Assembly: GCA_017651265.1 (NCBI GenBank)
Contig: JAGCDO010000003.1
Location: 1 to 62,230, forward strand
DNA length: 62,230 nt
DNA from: Prevotella sp.
GTDB lineage: Bacteria > Bacteroidota > Bacteroidia > Bacteroidales > Bacteroidaceae
Direction of reading: 5' to 3'
The position numbers were made by a program, and so were the translations under genes. Shown in pieces: positions 1-8,555 of the stretch. The notes beneath the pieces are model-generated. The model saw only the letters and a program-made list of their open reading frames with translations, made no database searches and was not told the origin of the DNA. The number at the start of each line of letters is the position of its first letter. Within the stretch, counting starts at the first letter, position 1.

Positions 1-56
1 CAATTTGACGTTCCAATTTTGACAATCTGCAACCGCAAAAAGTGAGAAGGTGCTTA

Positions 57-84
57 ATGCAACATGCAACATGCAACATGCAAC
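57..84. repeat. Heptamer tandem array, 4 copies of ATGCAAC
   Basis: Four exact head-to-tail copies of ATGCAAC are followed by a partial AT. The period of 7 is shared with the arrays at 4968, 5125, 7216 and 18848 although the unit sequence differs. Any adjacent stop codon lies outside or too close to the window edge to judge. Confidence 0.9.
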
Positions 85-266
85 ATTTTGAGGCAGCTAG
101 CATGTTGACATCGTACTGATTTTGGTTGACTCACAAAGTATAACTCTCAAAATCTTTCCTGATCAGGTTGATAGTATTTTCAACTGTTTGAACTGTTCGT
201 TCGTTTGTTTGTTCGCTCCAAACTACACGCTTTGCAAACTATGGCAGTTTCTTGTAGAAAGTGCCT

Positions 267-332
267 CAAACGCTGATAGCGGGAACGTCAAACGCTGATA
301 GCGGGAACGTCAAACGCTGGTAGTGTCTACGG
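267..332. repeat. 22-bp tandem repeat, 2 exact plus 1 diverged copy
   Basis: Units at 267-288 and 289-310 are identical (CAAACGCTGATAGCGGGAAC then GT). A third at 311-332 keeps CAAACGCTGGTAG and then diverges. It is non-coding with no spacer structure, so it is not a CRISPR. Confidence 0.85.
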
Positions 333-623
333 CGTTCAGTGTTTTTTAACAGTTAAATCCTCGTTGTTAAAGGATTTTCACACGCTGTGGCCCCTCAAAT
401 TTGGTAGTATGAAAAATATATCGTAATTTTGTAGCATTACTTACTTGCCATCTCCACCGGCCTTGAGGCAATTGACAATGGACAATTTATTCACATTAGT
501 TTCCATGAATGTATTGAGTACCTCAAAAAACGGCAGCAATACGGCGTATCTGCTTTAGCTTCTCCGCACAGTTCCTAAAAATCATTAAATAGGGATGAGA
601 AGGATTAAGATTTAAGAAATTGT

Positions 624-654
624 TTTGTAGTATGGATTATTTTATATACCTTTG
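624..654 (+). promoter_or_regulatory. Bacteroidetes-type promoter for the MORN gene
   Basis: A -33 TTTG at 624-627 and a -7 TACCTTTG at 647-654 are separated by 19 bp, matching the consensus TTTG-N19-21-TAnnTTTG. Transcription would begin about 20 nt before the GTG start at 680. Confidence 0.8.
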
Positions 655-679
655 GTGATGAATTTAAAACAGACGTATC

Positions 680-1795
680 GTGAAGCATAAAATATTAACA
701 CTGATTTTATTGGTATTACCCGCTACAATCATGGCCCAGAAGATTACACTGGGATCGTGTGTAACCAAGGATGGCGGACAGTATAAGGGCGAGATGGTAG
801 GCGGAAAGCCCCATGGAAAGGGCAGTGCCATCTACAAGAACGGCGACATCTACGAAGGTGAGTACCAGAAGGGGAAACGTCACGGCTACGGTGTCTATAC
901 GTTCTCCGACGGCGAGAAGTATGAAGGCGAATGGTATCAGGACCAGCAGCATGGACGAGGTACCTACTATTTCATGAACAATAATAAATATGTGGGATTG
1001 TGGTTCCGCGACTATCAAGACGGTCATGGCATTATGTACTATTATAATGGTGACCAGTATGACGGTACCTGGAAACTCGACAAACGACAGGGTAAGGGCA
1101 AATACACCTTTGCCAACGGCGCCTATTACAATGGCGAGTGGAAAGAAGACATGAAATGGGGCAAGGGCTTCTTCGACTGGGGCGACGGCAGCACCTACGA
1201 CGGTATGTGGGCCAACAACGTGCGCTCGGGCAAGGGCGTGAACAAATATGCCAACGGTGATGAGTACAACGGCGACTGGGAGGATGATATCCAGAACGGT
1301 CGTGGTATCTATAAGTTTCAGAATGGAGATCGCTATGAGGGTGCTTACCAGCATGGCGAACGCACAGGCGAAGGTATCTTTAAGTATGCCAACGGGGATA
1401 AGTACACAGGCTCTTTCCGCGAAGGTGACAAGAACGGACAAGGTACGTTCTCGTGGAAGAACGGTGATATCTACGTGGGCAGCTGGAAGAACGACAAGCA
1501 GAACGGACGCGGTAAGCTGACCAAGGCAACAGGGGATATCTTTGAGGGGAACTTCAAGGACGGTGTTGTTGAGGGCGAGGTGATTATTCATTTCCACGAC
1601 GGCTCAAAGTTCCGCGGCACCTATCACAACGGTAAGCGCCATGGAGCGGCCATCGAAGAGGATAAGAACGGTAATCGCTTTGAAGGAAGCTATAAGAACG
1701 ACGAACGCGACGGGAAATACGTGGAGAAAGACAAGACTGGAAAAGTAACCGAAACAGGAACCTATGTCAACGGTGTTAAGCAACGTGGTTCATAA
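680..1795 (+). CDS. Secreted MORN-repeat protein
   Basis: The start is GTG, chosen because it gives a clean signal peptide (Lys-His-Lys, a hydrophobic stretch, then Ala-Gln near residue 20) and sits just after a good promoter. The mature protein is almost entirely 14 MORN repeats of exactly 23 residues (pattern YxGxWxxxxxxGxGxxxxxNGDx), plus a partial last one, giving a DNA periodicity of 69 bp. MORN repeats form extended beta-hairpin rods that bind membranes or proteins. In bacteria the role is rarely known. It ends 12 nt before the branching enzyme gene and may be cotranscribed with it. The exported location does not suggest direct involvement in cytoplasmic glycogen synthesis, so the link may only be transcriptional. 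Confidence 0.9.
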   Translation: MKHKILTLILLVLPATIMAQKITLGSCVTKDGGQYKGEMVGGKPHGKGSAIYKNGDIYEGEYQKGKRHGYGVYTFSDGEKYEGEWYQDQQHGRGTYYFMNNNKYVGLWFRDYQDGHGIMYYYNGDQYDGTWKLDKRQGKGKYTFANGAYYNGEWKEDMKWGKGFFDWGDGSTYDGMWANNVRSGKGVNKYANGDEYNGDWEDDIQNGRGIYKFQNGDRYEGAYQHGERTGEGIFKYANGDKYTGSFREGDKNGQGTFSWKNGDIYVGSWKNDKQNGRGKLTKATGDIFEGNFKDGVVEGEVIIHFHDGSKFRGTYHNGKRHGAAIEEDKNGNRFEGSYKNDERDGKYVEKDKTGKVTETGTYVNGVKQRGS

Positions 1796-1807
1796 AAAAT
1801 TATTATT

Positions 1808-3871
1808 ATGACAACGAGGAAGAAAGAGACAACCCAAAAGGCGACAGCCAAGAAGGCAGCGCCCAAACACATCGGACTGGTACAGAACGATGGTTATCTG
1901 GAACCGTTCGAAGAGGCTATCCGCGGCAGGCACGACCATGCCGTATGGAAGATTAACCAACTGACACGCAATGGGAAGAAATCGTTGGAGGACTTTGCCA
2001 GCGGGTATGATTATTTTGGCTTGCACAAGACAGCACGCGGTTGGGTGTTCCGCGAGTGGGCACCGAATGCCACGGAAATCTACCTTGTGGGCGATTTCAA
2101 TAACTGGGAGGAGAACGATAAATACAAGGCCAAGCGCATTGCAGGAACAGGTAACTGGGAACTGAAACTGCCCAACAAGGCCATGAAGCACGGCGACCTG
2201 TATAAGATGCATGTACGCTGGAACGGTGGAGAAGGGGAGCGCATCCCTGCCTGGGCTCGACGGGTGGTACAGGACGAGAATACCAAGATATTCTCGGCAC
2301 AGGTGTGGAACCCGGAGAAACCCTACGAATGGAAACGCAAGACGTTCAAACCTGATAAGAACCCGTTGCTCATCTATGAGTGCCATATTGGTATGGGACA
2401 GGATGCCGAGAAGGTAGGCACCTACCGTGAGTTCCAGGAGAACGTGCTGCCGCGCGTCATCAAGGATGGCTATAACTGTATTCAGATCATGGCCATTCAG
2501 GAGCATCCCTACTATGGCAGCTTTGGTTATCATGTAAGCTCTTTCTTTGCAGCCAGCAGTAGGTTCGGTACCCCTGAGGATCTGAAGGAACTGATTGACA
2601 CAGCTCACAAGAACGGTATTGCTGTGATCATGGACATCGTGCACAGTCATGCGGTGAAGAACGAGGTGGAAGGCTTAGGAAACCTGGCCGGCGATCCGAA
2701 CCAGTTCTTCTACGCAGGAAGCATGCATGAGCATCCCGCCTGGGACAGTCTGTGCTTCGACTACGGTAAGGACGAGGTAATCCATTTCCTCCTTTCTAAC
2801 TGCAAATACTGGCTGAAGGAGTTCCACTTCGACGGTTTCCGCTTCGACGGTGTAACGTCGATGCTGTATTATAGTCATGGACTGGGTGAGGCATTCACCA
2901 ACTACGGGGATTACTTCAACGGCGGACAGGATGATAATGCCATTTGCTATCTTACCTTGGCCAATAAGCTCATCCACGAGGTGAACAAGAACGCCATTAC
3001 CATTGCCGAGGAGGTGAGCGGTATGCCTGGACTGGCTGCGAAGTTTGAGGACGGCGGCTTTGGATTCGACTACCGCATGGCCATGAACATTCCCGATTAC
3101 TGGATCAAGACGATTAAGGAACAGAGTGATGAGAACTGGAAACCCAGTTCGATATTCTGGGAGGTGAAGAACCGTCGTCCAGATGAGAAGACCATCTCGT
3201 ATTGCGAGAGTCACGACCAGGCTTTGGTGGGTGATAAGACCATTATCTTCCGACTGATCGATGCGGATATGTACTGGCACTTTGCCAAGAAGGATGTGAA
3301 CGGGGTGGCTGAACGGGGTATTGCCCTGCATAAGATGATTCGTCTGGTGACGGCTGCAGCCATCAACGGCGGCTACCTGAACTTCATGGGTAATGAGTTC
3401 GGTCATCCGGAATGGATCGACTTCCCGCGCGAGGGGAACGGCTGGAGCTATAAGTATGCCCGCAGACAGTGGAACCTGGTGGATAATGAGGATCTGTGCT
3501 ACCACTGGTTAGGGGATTTCGACCGTGAGATGCTGAAGGTGATCAAGAGTCAGAAGAACTTCCCCAAGACACCCGTCCAGGAGATCTGGCATAACGACGG
3601 TGATCAGATACTGGCCTTTATGCGTGGCGACCTGGTGTTCGTGTTCAATTTCTCACCGACACGCTCGTTCACCGATTATGGCTTCCTGGTGCCTACTGGC
3701 AGCTATGATGTGGTGCTGAACACTGATGCGAAGGAGTTCGGTGGAAACGGCTTCGCCGATGATAGTATGACACACCTCACCAACTTCGATCCGCTCTATG
3801 TAGAGGACCGTAAGGAGTGGCTGAAGCTGTATATACCAGCGCGCTCGGCAGTGGTGCTGAAAAAGAATTAA
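1808..3871 (+). CDS. glgB: 1,4-alpha-glucan (glycogen) branching enzyme, GH13
   Basis: The enzyme transfers alpha-1,4-glucan segments to 6-positions, creating branches in glycogen in the cytoplasm. Of 687 residues, the first 20 are Lys/Thr-rich. A CBM48-like domain follows (WAPNATEIYLVGDFNNW, about 81-97), then the GH13 barrel. Conserved regions are visible: DIVHSH at 276-281, GFRFDG with nucleophile Asp347, AEEVSG with acid/base Glu401, and CESHDQ around Asp470. The signatures (DGVTSMLYYSHG, YCESHDQAL) resemble the eukaryote-type branching enzyme subfamily, also found in Bacteroidetes, rather than classical E. coli GlgB. No other glycogen genes are in the window. Confidence 0.95.
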   Translation: MTTRKKETTQKATAKKAAPKHIGLVQNDGYLEPFEEAIRGRHDHAVWKINQLTRNGKKSLEDFASGYDYFGLHKTARGWVFREWAPNATEIYLVGDFNNWEENDKYKAKRIAGTGNWELKLPNKAMKHGDLYKMHVRWNGGEGERIPAWARRVVQDENTKIFSAQVWNPEKPYEWKRKTFKPDKNPLLIYECHIGMGQDAEKVGTYREFQENVLPRVIKDGYNCIQIMAIQEHPYYGSFGYHVSSFFAASSRFGTPEDLKELIDTAHKNGIAVIMDIVHSHAVKNEVEGLGNLAGDPNQFFYAGSMHEHPAWDSLCFDYGKDEVIHFLLSNCKYWLKEFHFDGFRFDGVTSMLYYSHGLGEAFTNYGDYFNGGQDDNAICYLTLANKLIHEVNKNAITIAEEVSGMPGLAAKFEDGGFGFDYRMAMNIPDYWIKTIKEQSDENWKPSSIFWEVKNRRPDEKTISYCESHDQALVGDKTIIFRLIDADMYWHFAKKDVNGVAERGIALHKMIRLVTAAAINGGYLNFMGNEFGHPEWIDFPREGNGWSYKYARRQWNLVDNEDLCYHWLGDFDREMLKVIKSQKNFPKTPVQEIWHNDGDQILAFMRGDLVFVFNFSPTRSFTDYGFLVPTGSYDVVLNTDAKEFGGNGFADDSMTHLTNFDPLYVEDRKEWLKLYIPARSAVVLKKN

Positions 3872-3891
3872 TATAGTAAATACCCGGTACG

Positions 3892-4971
3892 TTGAAAGAT
3901 AACGCGGTGAAAAGCGGCAGGTCGTTGGTACACATGACCTGCGCGATAGTATTCTTGATATTTACGTTTTGCTACCTGTATTTCTATCAGGCAGACATTC
4001 TTGCCGTCGAGCAGCATCTGCTGTCTGGCGGTAAGACCTATTATGTGCCTTGGATTGGTGCCTTGCTCATCACCTTTGCGTTGTACCTTATCCACTTGGG
4101 AACCTACGGTCTGACGGGTTTGTACAAACGGGCGCATGCGCTGACTTATTTCCCTTCGTTGTTGATTCTGACCATTCTGACGGGAATGAAGATTTCCGAT
4201 GCAGGTTGTACGCTGGGACACTGGCTGTTCACGGGTCCGTTCCTGCTGGTGATCTATGTGTTTGTGGTCATCATGCTCAAGAAGTATCAGCCGTATGAAC
4301 AGCCCATGAACGATATCGGTCCGTTCTCGCGGATGATGTGGGTGAACCTGCTCACCATGGCGGTGATGTTCCTACTGGTGGGCGCCTTCAGTAACCGTGA
4401 CGCCTTGTTCCACAGTAGGATGCGCGTAGAGACATTACTGAAGAAAGGGGAGTATGAGAAGGCATTAGAGGTAGGACGAAGGGCGAGACGTACTGATGCC
4501 TCGTTGTTCCAGCTGAGGGCGTATGCACTGGCAAGGACAAACGGACTGGGGAGTCATCTGTTCGAGTATCCCACAATGAGCGGCTCCAAGGCCTTGCTTC
4601 CTCGACAGGGTGCTTCCAGTACGGTGATGTATCCTGAGATGGAGATCAGACGGTTCGCCTCGACGAAGGCGGCAGATGACTATCGGTTGTGTGCCTATCT
4701 GCTGGACAAGGATCTGCTGAGCTTCGCCAAGTCGGTGTATAAATGCTATGATATCAAGTCGCCCGACCTCCCCAAGCACTACCGCGAGGCATTGACGCTC
4801 TATACGCACAAGAGTAATACGCCTGTGGTTACCTATCATAACAGTGTGGCTGATGCCGACTACGAGGATTTCCAGAAGTTGGCGAGGTCGGAATCTGATA
4901 AACAACAACGGGAGAATGCCGTGAGGGACACCTACGGCAACACGTATTGGTTCTACTACTTTTTTCATTGA
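3892..4971 (+). CDS. Membrane protein, short DUF6057-like paralogue
   Basis: About 359 residues. The first half has roughly five transmembrane helices (about 16-33, 52-72, 84-102, 108-129, 148-166). The second half is soluble and helical (KKGEYEKALEVGRRA and following, TPR-like), ending in an aromatic tail (YWFYYFFH). The same plan and a similar ending are seen in the 625-residue protein at 11566, so I take them as paralogues. Function is unknown. The start is uncertain: TTG at 3892, GTG at 3907 or ATG at 3934; only the last is a canonical codon but it would trim the first helix's flank. The stop codon lies inside the heptamer array at 4968. Confidence 0.75.
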   Translation: MKDNAVKSGRSLVHMTCAIVFLIFTFCYLYFYQADILAVEQHLLSGGKTYYVPWIGALLITFALYLIHLGTYGLTGLYKRAHALTYFPSLLILTILTGMKISDAGCTLGHWLFTGPFLLVIYVFVVIMLKKYQPYEQPMNDIGPFSRMMWVNLLTMAVMFLLVGAFSNRDALFHSRMRVETLLKKGEYEKALEVGRRARRTDASLFQLRAYALARTNGLGSHLFEYPTMSGSKALLPRQGASSTVMYPEMEIRRFASTKAADDYRLCAYLLDKDLLSFAKSVYKCYDIKSPDLPKHYREALTLYTHKSNTPVVTYHNSVADADYEDFQKLARSESDKQQRENAVRDTYGNTYWFYYFFH

Positions 4972-5016
4972 ACTTTGAACTTTGAACTTTGAGCTTTGAA
5001 CTTTGAACTTTGAACT
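4968..5016. repeat. Heptamer array, 7 copies of TTGAACT (left arm)
   Basis: Seven units TTGAACT are present, the fourth reading TTGAGCT. The array begins within the last codons of the upstream plus-strand gene (its TGA stop is 4969-4971). Together with 5017-5024 it forms the left arm of a perfect 57-bp inverted repeat with 5117-5173. Confidence 0.95.
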
Positions 5017-5032
5017 TTATGATTACAATAAG

Positions 5033-5104
5033 GTACAAGCACTAAGGCCAAGCACTAAGGTACAAGCACTAAGGCCAAGCACTAAGGTACAAGCACTAAG
5101 GCCA
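5033..5104. repeat. 27-bp tandem repeat in the hairpin loop
   Basis: About 2.6 copies of a 27-bp unit made of two near-halves (GTACAAGCACTAAG then GCCAAGCACTAAG). It lies between the two heptamer arms. Confidence 0.9.
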
Positions 5105-5116
5105 ATACTTGAAGCA

Positions 5117-5180
5117 AATCATAAAGTTCAAAGTTCAAAGTTCAAAGCTCAAAGTTCAAAGTTCAAAGTTCAAAGCTCAA
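5117..5180. repeat. Heptamer array, 8 copies of AGTTCAA (right arm)
   Basis: Eight units AGTTCAA run 5125-5180, the fourth and eighth reading AGCTCAA. Bases 5117-5173 are the exact reverse complement of 4968-5024, including the position of the variant unit. The array overlaps the stop codon of the minus-strand ABC gene (5170-5172). It may act as a bidirectional terminator or barrier between convergent genes. Confidence 0.95.
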
Positions 5181-6642
5181 AGTGGTTCGTGATGCACGCA
5201 GGGAGTTCTTCTTGGTAGTGCGTGACCATGATCATCGTTTTGTTCTTCCTTTGACAGAACGTCTCGATGATGTCCTTGACCAGACGACGATTGGTGTTGT
5301 CGAGACCGTGTAACGGCTCATCGAGGATGAGCAGACGGGGGTCCTTGACAAAGGCACGGGCCAGGAGGACGAGGCGCTGCTCACCGCTGGAGAGCTTCAG
5401 GAACGTTCGTTCTTCCAATCCTTCCAGACCGAAAATCCTCATCCACTTCCTACAGATCTCATAATCCTCTTCCGTGGGTTTTACATACAAGCCCACCGAG
5501 TCTTTCAGTCCGCTGGCCACTATCCGGATGGCGGGCAGGTCCTTTTGGTAGGCACGATGCATCTCGGGCGACACATAGCCGATGTGCTTCTTGATGTCCC
5601 AGATGCTCTCACCCGTTCCCCTGGGGCGTCCGAACAGGGTAATATCACAGGCGTAGCTCTGCGGGTTGTCGGCACAAACCAGTGAGAGCAGGGTAGATTT
5701 CCCCGCACCGTTCTGTCCGCTGAGTGCCCACCGTTCGCCGTTGAGAACGGTCCAGTCGAGGTTGCTGAGAATGATTCGCGGTCCGTACTGGATGGTCACC
5801 TTATTCATCTTGATAATCTCCTGCGGAGGATTGTCGGTGTCTGTGTAGGGAAGGTCGAGAATCTCCTTTTCACGCTCTGCCGAGAGTACGCGGGTGGGGA
5901 AGGGTGGACGAGTGGAGAGGTATTCATCAAGCGTTTTCTTAACAACAACCTTCTTATCGTGCACCTCTACTACATGCGTGATGAAATCAGGAATATCATC
6001 CACCTTCGACAAGACGAGGATGATTTGCAGGGCTTTCTCCTGCGATACAACAACCAACAGTTCCTTGAGTTGTTCGCGCGTCTCCTTGTCAAGTCCGATA
6101 AAGGGATTGTCCATGATCAGCACACGCGGTTCCGACAGCAGCGTTCTTGCCAACTGGAACTTACGCATCTCGCCACTGGAAAGTAAGATGATATATTTGT
6201 CGAGTAAGGGTTCGAAATGGAATAGTTCATAGAGATGTTGCTGCAACGCCCGTCGTGCAGGTGTGTCCTCACCACTCACTCGGTAAGCCTCTTCCAAGAG
6301 GAAGCCTAAAGTAGGCGTTTCCTTGTCAATTTCCATGGCGTTCCACCGTTGCTGCAGGAAATAGGTACGGTCGTTATCACCACCGTAGTTGTCTTTGAAC
6401 GTGATGTATTTGATATTATCACTGGCCAGGGGTTTTGTGCTGGGAGCGAAATCGTAGTCGGGATCTTTCATGAGCAGCGGATGGGCGTTGGTGAGGATAT
6501 CCACCAACATGGATTTTCCGCCGCCATTGGGACCTACGATGGCCAGATGCTCCTTGTCGAGCAGTTCGAAGTTCACGGGTTCCGCCATACGCCACATGGG
6601 GTGGCGCGTGATTCCGTTCTCGATATGAATGATGCGCTGCAT
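5170..6642 (-). CDS. ModF/PhrA-like protein with two ABC ATPase domains
   Basis: A 490-residue soluble protein with two ABC modules and no membrane segment, the same length and layout as E. coli ModF (PhrA), whose function is poorly defined. Module 1: Walker A GPNGGGKS (37-44), signature LSSGE (154-158), Walker B LIMDNP (175-180). Module 2: Walker A GQNGAGKS (309-316), signature LSSGEQR, Walker B LLILDEPLHGLD. In module 1 the usual catalytic Glu after Walker B Asp is Asn, suggesting one catalytically weak site. No molybdate transporter genes are nearby. The gene is 6 nt downstream of ruvC, and its last three residues (Phe-Glu-Leu) are encoded by the heptamer array. Confidence 0.85.
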   Translation of the reverse strand: MQRIIHIENGITRHPMWRMAEPVNFELLDKEHLAIVGPNGGGKSMLVDILTNAHPLLMKDPDYDFAPSTKPLASDNIKYITFKDNYGGDNDRTYFLQQRWNAMEIDKETPTLGFLLEEAYRVSGEDTPARRALQQHLYELFHFEPLLDKYIILLSSGEMRKFQLARTLLSEPRVLIMDNPFIGLDKETREQLKELLVVVSQEKALQIILVLSKVDDIPDFITHVVEVHDKKVVVKKTLDEYLSTRPPFPTRVLSAEREKEILDLPYTDTDNPPQEIIKMNKVTIQYGPRIILSNLDWTVLNGERWALSGQNGAGKSTLLSLVCADNPQSYACDITLFGRPRGTGESIWDIKKHIGYVSPEMHRAYQKDLPAIRIVASGLKDSVGLYVKPTEEDYEICRKWMRIFGLEGLEERTFLKLSSGEQRLVLLARAFVKDPRLLILDEPLHGLDNTNRRLVKDIIETFCQRKNKTMIMVTHYQEELPACITNHFEL

Positions 6643-6648
6643 GATGGG

Positions 6649-7215
6649 TTACAATCCGTTATTCACCTTTTCCTTGTTCTTGTTGATGAAATCCTTCCAT
6701 CCGCGGTAGTGGACATCACTCTCGGGCTTTCCTGCCTGCATGAAATGACAGTAGGCTGCGGCCAAGGCATCGGTAGCATCCATGAGGTGCGGCATATCGT
6801 CGGTTTTGAGATGAAGGAGTCGTTGCAGCATTCCCGCCACTTGTTCCTTAGACGCATTACCGTTGCCGGTGATGGCCATCTTGATCTTCATGGGAGCATA
6901 TTCGTGGATGGGCACGCTGTGTTGGATGGCTGCGGCAATGGCCACACCCTGCGCCCTTCCTAACTTCAGCATCGACTGTACGTTCTTGCCGAAGAACGGG
7001 GCTTCGATAGCCATCTCGTCGGGCAGGAACTCATCGATAACACCAGTAACGCGTTCGAAAATCCTGCCCAAGCGCAGGTAGGGATCATCCTCACGGCGCA
7101 TGTCGATGACACCCATGGCCATCATCTCCGCCTTGTTACCCGTTACCTTGAGCAAACCGTAGCCCATCACGTTCGTACCCGGGTCAATGCCTAATATAAT
7201 CTTCTCACTGCCCAC
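6649..7215 (-). CDS. ruvC: Crossover junction endodeoxyribonuclease RuvC
   Basis: RuvC resolves Holliday junctions together with RuvAB. The 188-residue length is normal. The acidic tetrad is in place: Asp11 (GIDPGT), Glu71 (AIEAPFF), Asp146 and Asp149 (LMDATDA). The start is GTG at 7215, giving [13 protein letters not shown]. No later Met precedes Asp11. The start codon directly abuts a heptamer array that fills the gap to the upstream hydrolase gene. It is probably in an operon reading rsmG, hydrolase, ruvC, ABC ATPase. Confidence 0.95.
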   Translation of the reverse strand: MGSEKIILGIDPGTNVMGYGLLKVTGNKAEMMAMGVIDMRREDDPYLRLGRIFERVTGVIDEFLPDEMAIEAPFFGKNVQSMLKLGRAQGVAIAAAIQHSVPIHEYAPMKIKMAITGNGNASKEQVAGMLQRLLHLKTDDMPHLMDATDALAAAYCHFMQAGKPESDVHYRGWKDFINKNKEKVNNGL

Positions 7216-7264
7216 TTCTTGCCTCTTGCCTCTTGCTTCTTGCCTCTTGCCTCTTGCTTCTTGC
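7216..7264. repeat. Heptamer array, 7 copies of TTCTTGC/CTCTTGC
   Basis: Seven 7-bp units alternate TTCTTGC and CTCTTGC (pattern T,C,C,T,C,C,T) and are followed by TTCTTAT. On the minus strand this is a purine-rich AAGCAAG/AGGCAAG run. It fills the gap between the stop of the hydrolase (7268-7270) and the GTG of ruvC (7213-7215). Confidence 0.95.
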
Positions 7265-7267
7265 TTC

Positions 7268-7912
7268 TTATCTAAGATACGGATTCATCCGCAGTTCGTC
7301 ACCAATGGTGGTTTTCGGTCCGTGACCGCTCCATATCGTCGTGTCGGCGGGTAGCTTACCGATTACCTCCTTAAGCGTATGTCTCATGGCTGCATCATCG
7401 CCACCTTCGAAATCGGTTCTGCCTATACTCATCTGGAACAGCGTATCGCCCGTGAAGGCCACCTTCTCTTCCTCGCAGTAGAAAGTAATGCCGCCAGGAG
7501 TGTGTCCCGGGGTGGCTATGACCTTTAAACGGTGTGAGCCGAACTCGATGATATCATCAGGTGACAGATAGTTCCCAACAGGTGGTGTGTCCCGATCATA
7601 CTCCATGCCTAAGAAGTACATGGCCTGATCGTCCATGTGCTTCATCAGGAACTCATCCTTCTTACTCAGCTCCGGTCTCAGTCTATATTCATAATAAACC
7701 GTGTCGATTCCCATACAATGGTCGAAATGACCGTGGGTGCAGAGCAGGTGCTTAGGAGTCAAGCCGTTACCGTTGATATACTCGATGAGTGATAACCGCT
7801 CGTCGTCGAAATAGACGCCGCAATCGATGATCACACATTCCTGTGTCTCGTCACTGACTACATAGGTATTCTCCTGATAAGGATTACATACAAAACGTTG
7901 GATTTTTAGCAT
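7268..7912 (-). CDS. MBL-fold metallo-hydrolase, glyoxalase II-like
   Basis: Of 214 residues, the metal-binding motif THGHFDH gives His60, His62, Asp64 and His65. Further ligands are in TPGHTPGG and TGDTLF, and a last His in SGHGPKT. This matches the small glyoxalase-II-like (YcbL type) subgroup, which lacks the long C-terminal substrate domain of true GloB. The likely role is thioester hydrolysis, such as S-lactoylglutathione-like substrates, in the cytoplasm; the exact substrate is unknown. It is 18 nt downstream of rsmG on the same strand. Confidence 0.9.
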   Translation of the reverse strand: MLKIQRFVCNPYQENTYVVSDETQECVIIDCGVYFDDERLSLIEYINGNGLTPKHLLCTHGHFDHCMGIDTVYYEYRLRPELSKKDEFLMKHMDDQAMYFLGMEYDRDTPPVGNYLSPDDIIEFGSHRLKVIATPGHTPGGITFYCEEEKVAFTGDTLFQMSIGRTDFEGGDDAAMRHTLKEVIGKLPADTTIWSGHGPKTTIGDELRMNPYLR

Positions 7913-7930
7913 ATGATAGTTTAATTATTC

Positions 7931-8554
7931 TTAGATTGGAACATAGATAATATGCTTCCCTTTGAACCACTCCTCCTTGAACCACATATTGATGTCGAGC
8001 ACCTCGGCGATTCGCTTGAAGGGCTGGATCTCCGCCTGTACGTCGCCACCTTTGAGTACGATGACGCCGTTGGGCAGGGGATTGATCTGGTCTTTTCTTG
8101 AGATATTCTTCTTCACGATCTTCATCAGGTCGGGCAGGGGCATGACCGCACGACTCACCACGAAGTCGTACATCCCTTTCTCCTCCTCACCACGCAGATG
8201 TACTGGATGACAGTTCTTCAAGCCAATGGCCTGTGCCACCTCTGATGCCACCCGGATCTTCTTCCCCGTACCATCGATGAGCTTGAACTCACACTCAGGA
8301 AAGAGAATGGCCAGCGGAATACCTGGGAAGCCTCCACCAGTACCGAAATCAAGGATCTTGGTGCCTGGACGGAAGTGAATGGCCTTGGCGATAGACAGCG
8401 AGTGCAGCACATGATGCTCATACAGGTTCTCGATATCCTTGCGTGAGATCACGTTGATCTTCTGGTTCCAGTCGGCATATAGGTCATACAGCGCAGACAG
8501 TTGGTCTTTCTGCGTATCGGTGAGTTCGGGGAAATATCTTAGGATGGTCTCCAT
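7931..8554 (-). CDS. rsmG: 16S rRNA (guanine527-N7)-methyltransferase RsmG
   Basis: A 207-residue Rossmann methyltransferase that uses S-adenosylmethionine to methylate G527 of 16S rRNA. The SAM-binding motif reads DFGTGGGFPGIPLA, and an early motif NVISRKDIENLYEHHVLHSL is typical of the family. It starts 1 nt after the stop of the upstream lipoprotein gene, indicating one transcript. Confidence 0.95.
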   Translation of the reverse strand: METILRYFPELTDTQKDQLSALYDLYADWNQKINVISRKDIENLYEHHVLHSLSIAKAIHFRPGTKILDFGTGGGFPGIPLAILFPECEFKLIDGTGKKIRVASEVAQAIGLKNCHPVHLRGEEEKGMYDFVVSRAVMPLPDLMKIVKKNISRKDQINPLPNGVIVLKGGDVQAEIQPFKRIAEVLDINMWFKEEWFKGKHIIYVPI

Positions 8555-8555
8555 A

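Larger units (their letters stand above)
1..623. other. Non-coding left edge with short repeats
   Basis: No convincing gene is visible in this stretch. It holds four 7-bp repeats (57-84), a run of GTTC/GTTT tetramers (about 187-217), three 22-bp repeats (267-332) and an AATTG-ACAATGG-ACAATT type repeat near 468-488. The composition resembles the other repeat-rich intergenic regions of this window. It ends at the promoter of the MORN gene. Confidence 0.6.

Noticed and set aside
716-1597. A 293-codon minus-strand frame
   Set aside because: Antisense shadow created by the periodic MORN repeats on the other strand.
4968-5180. CRISPR or transposon ends
   Set aside because: Seven-bp units without spacers; the element contains no gene and no target-site duplication that I can see.
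5003-5218. A 71-codon frame in the hairpin region at 5 kb
   Set aside because: The translation is purely the tandem repeat read in one frame.
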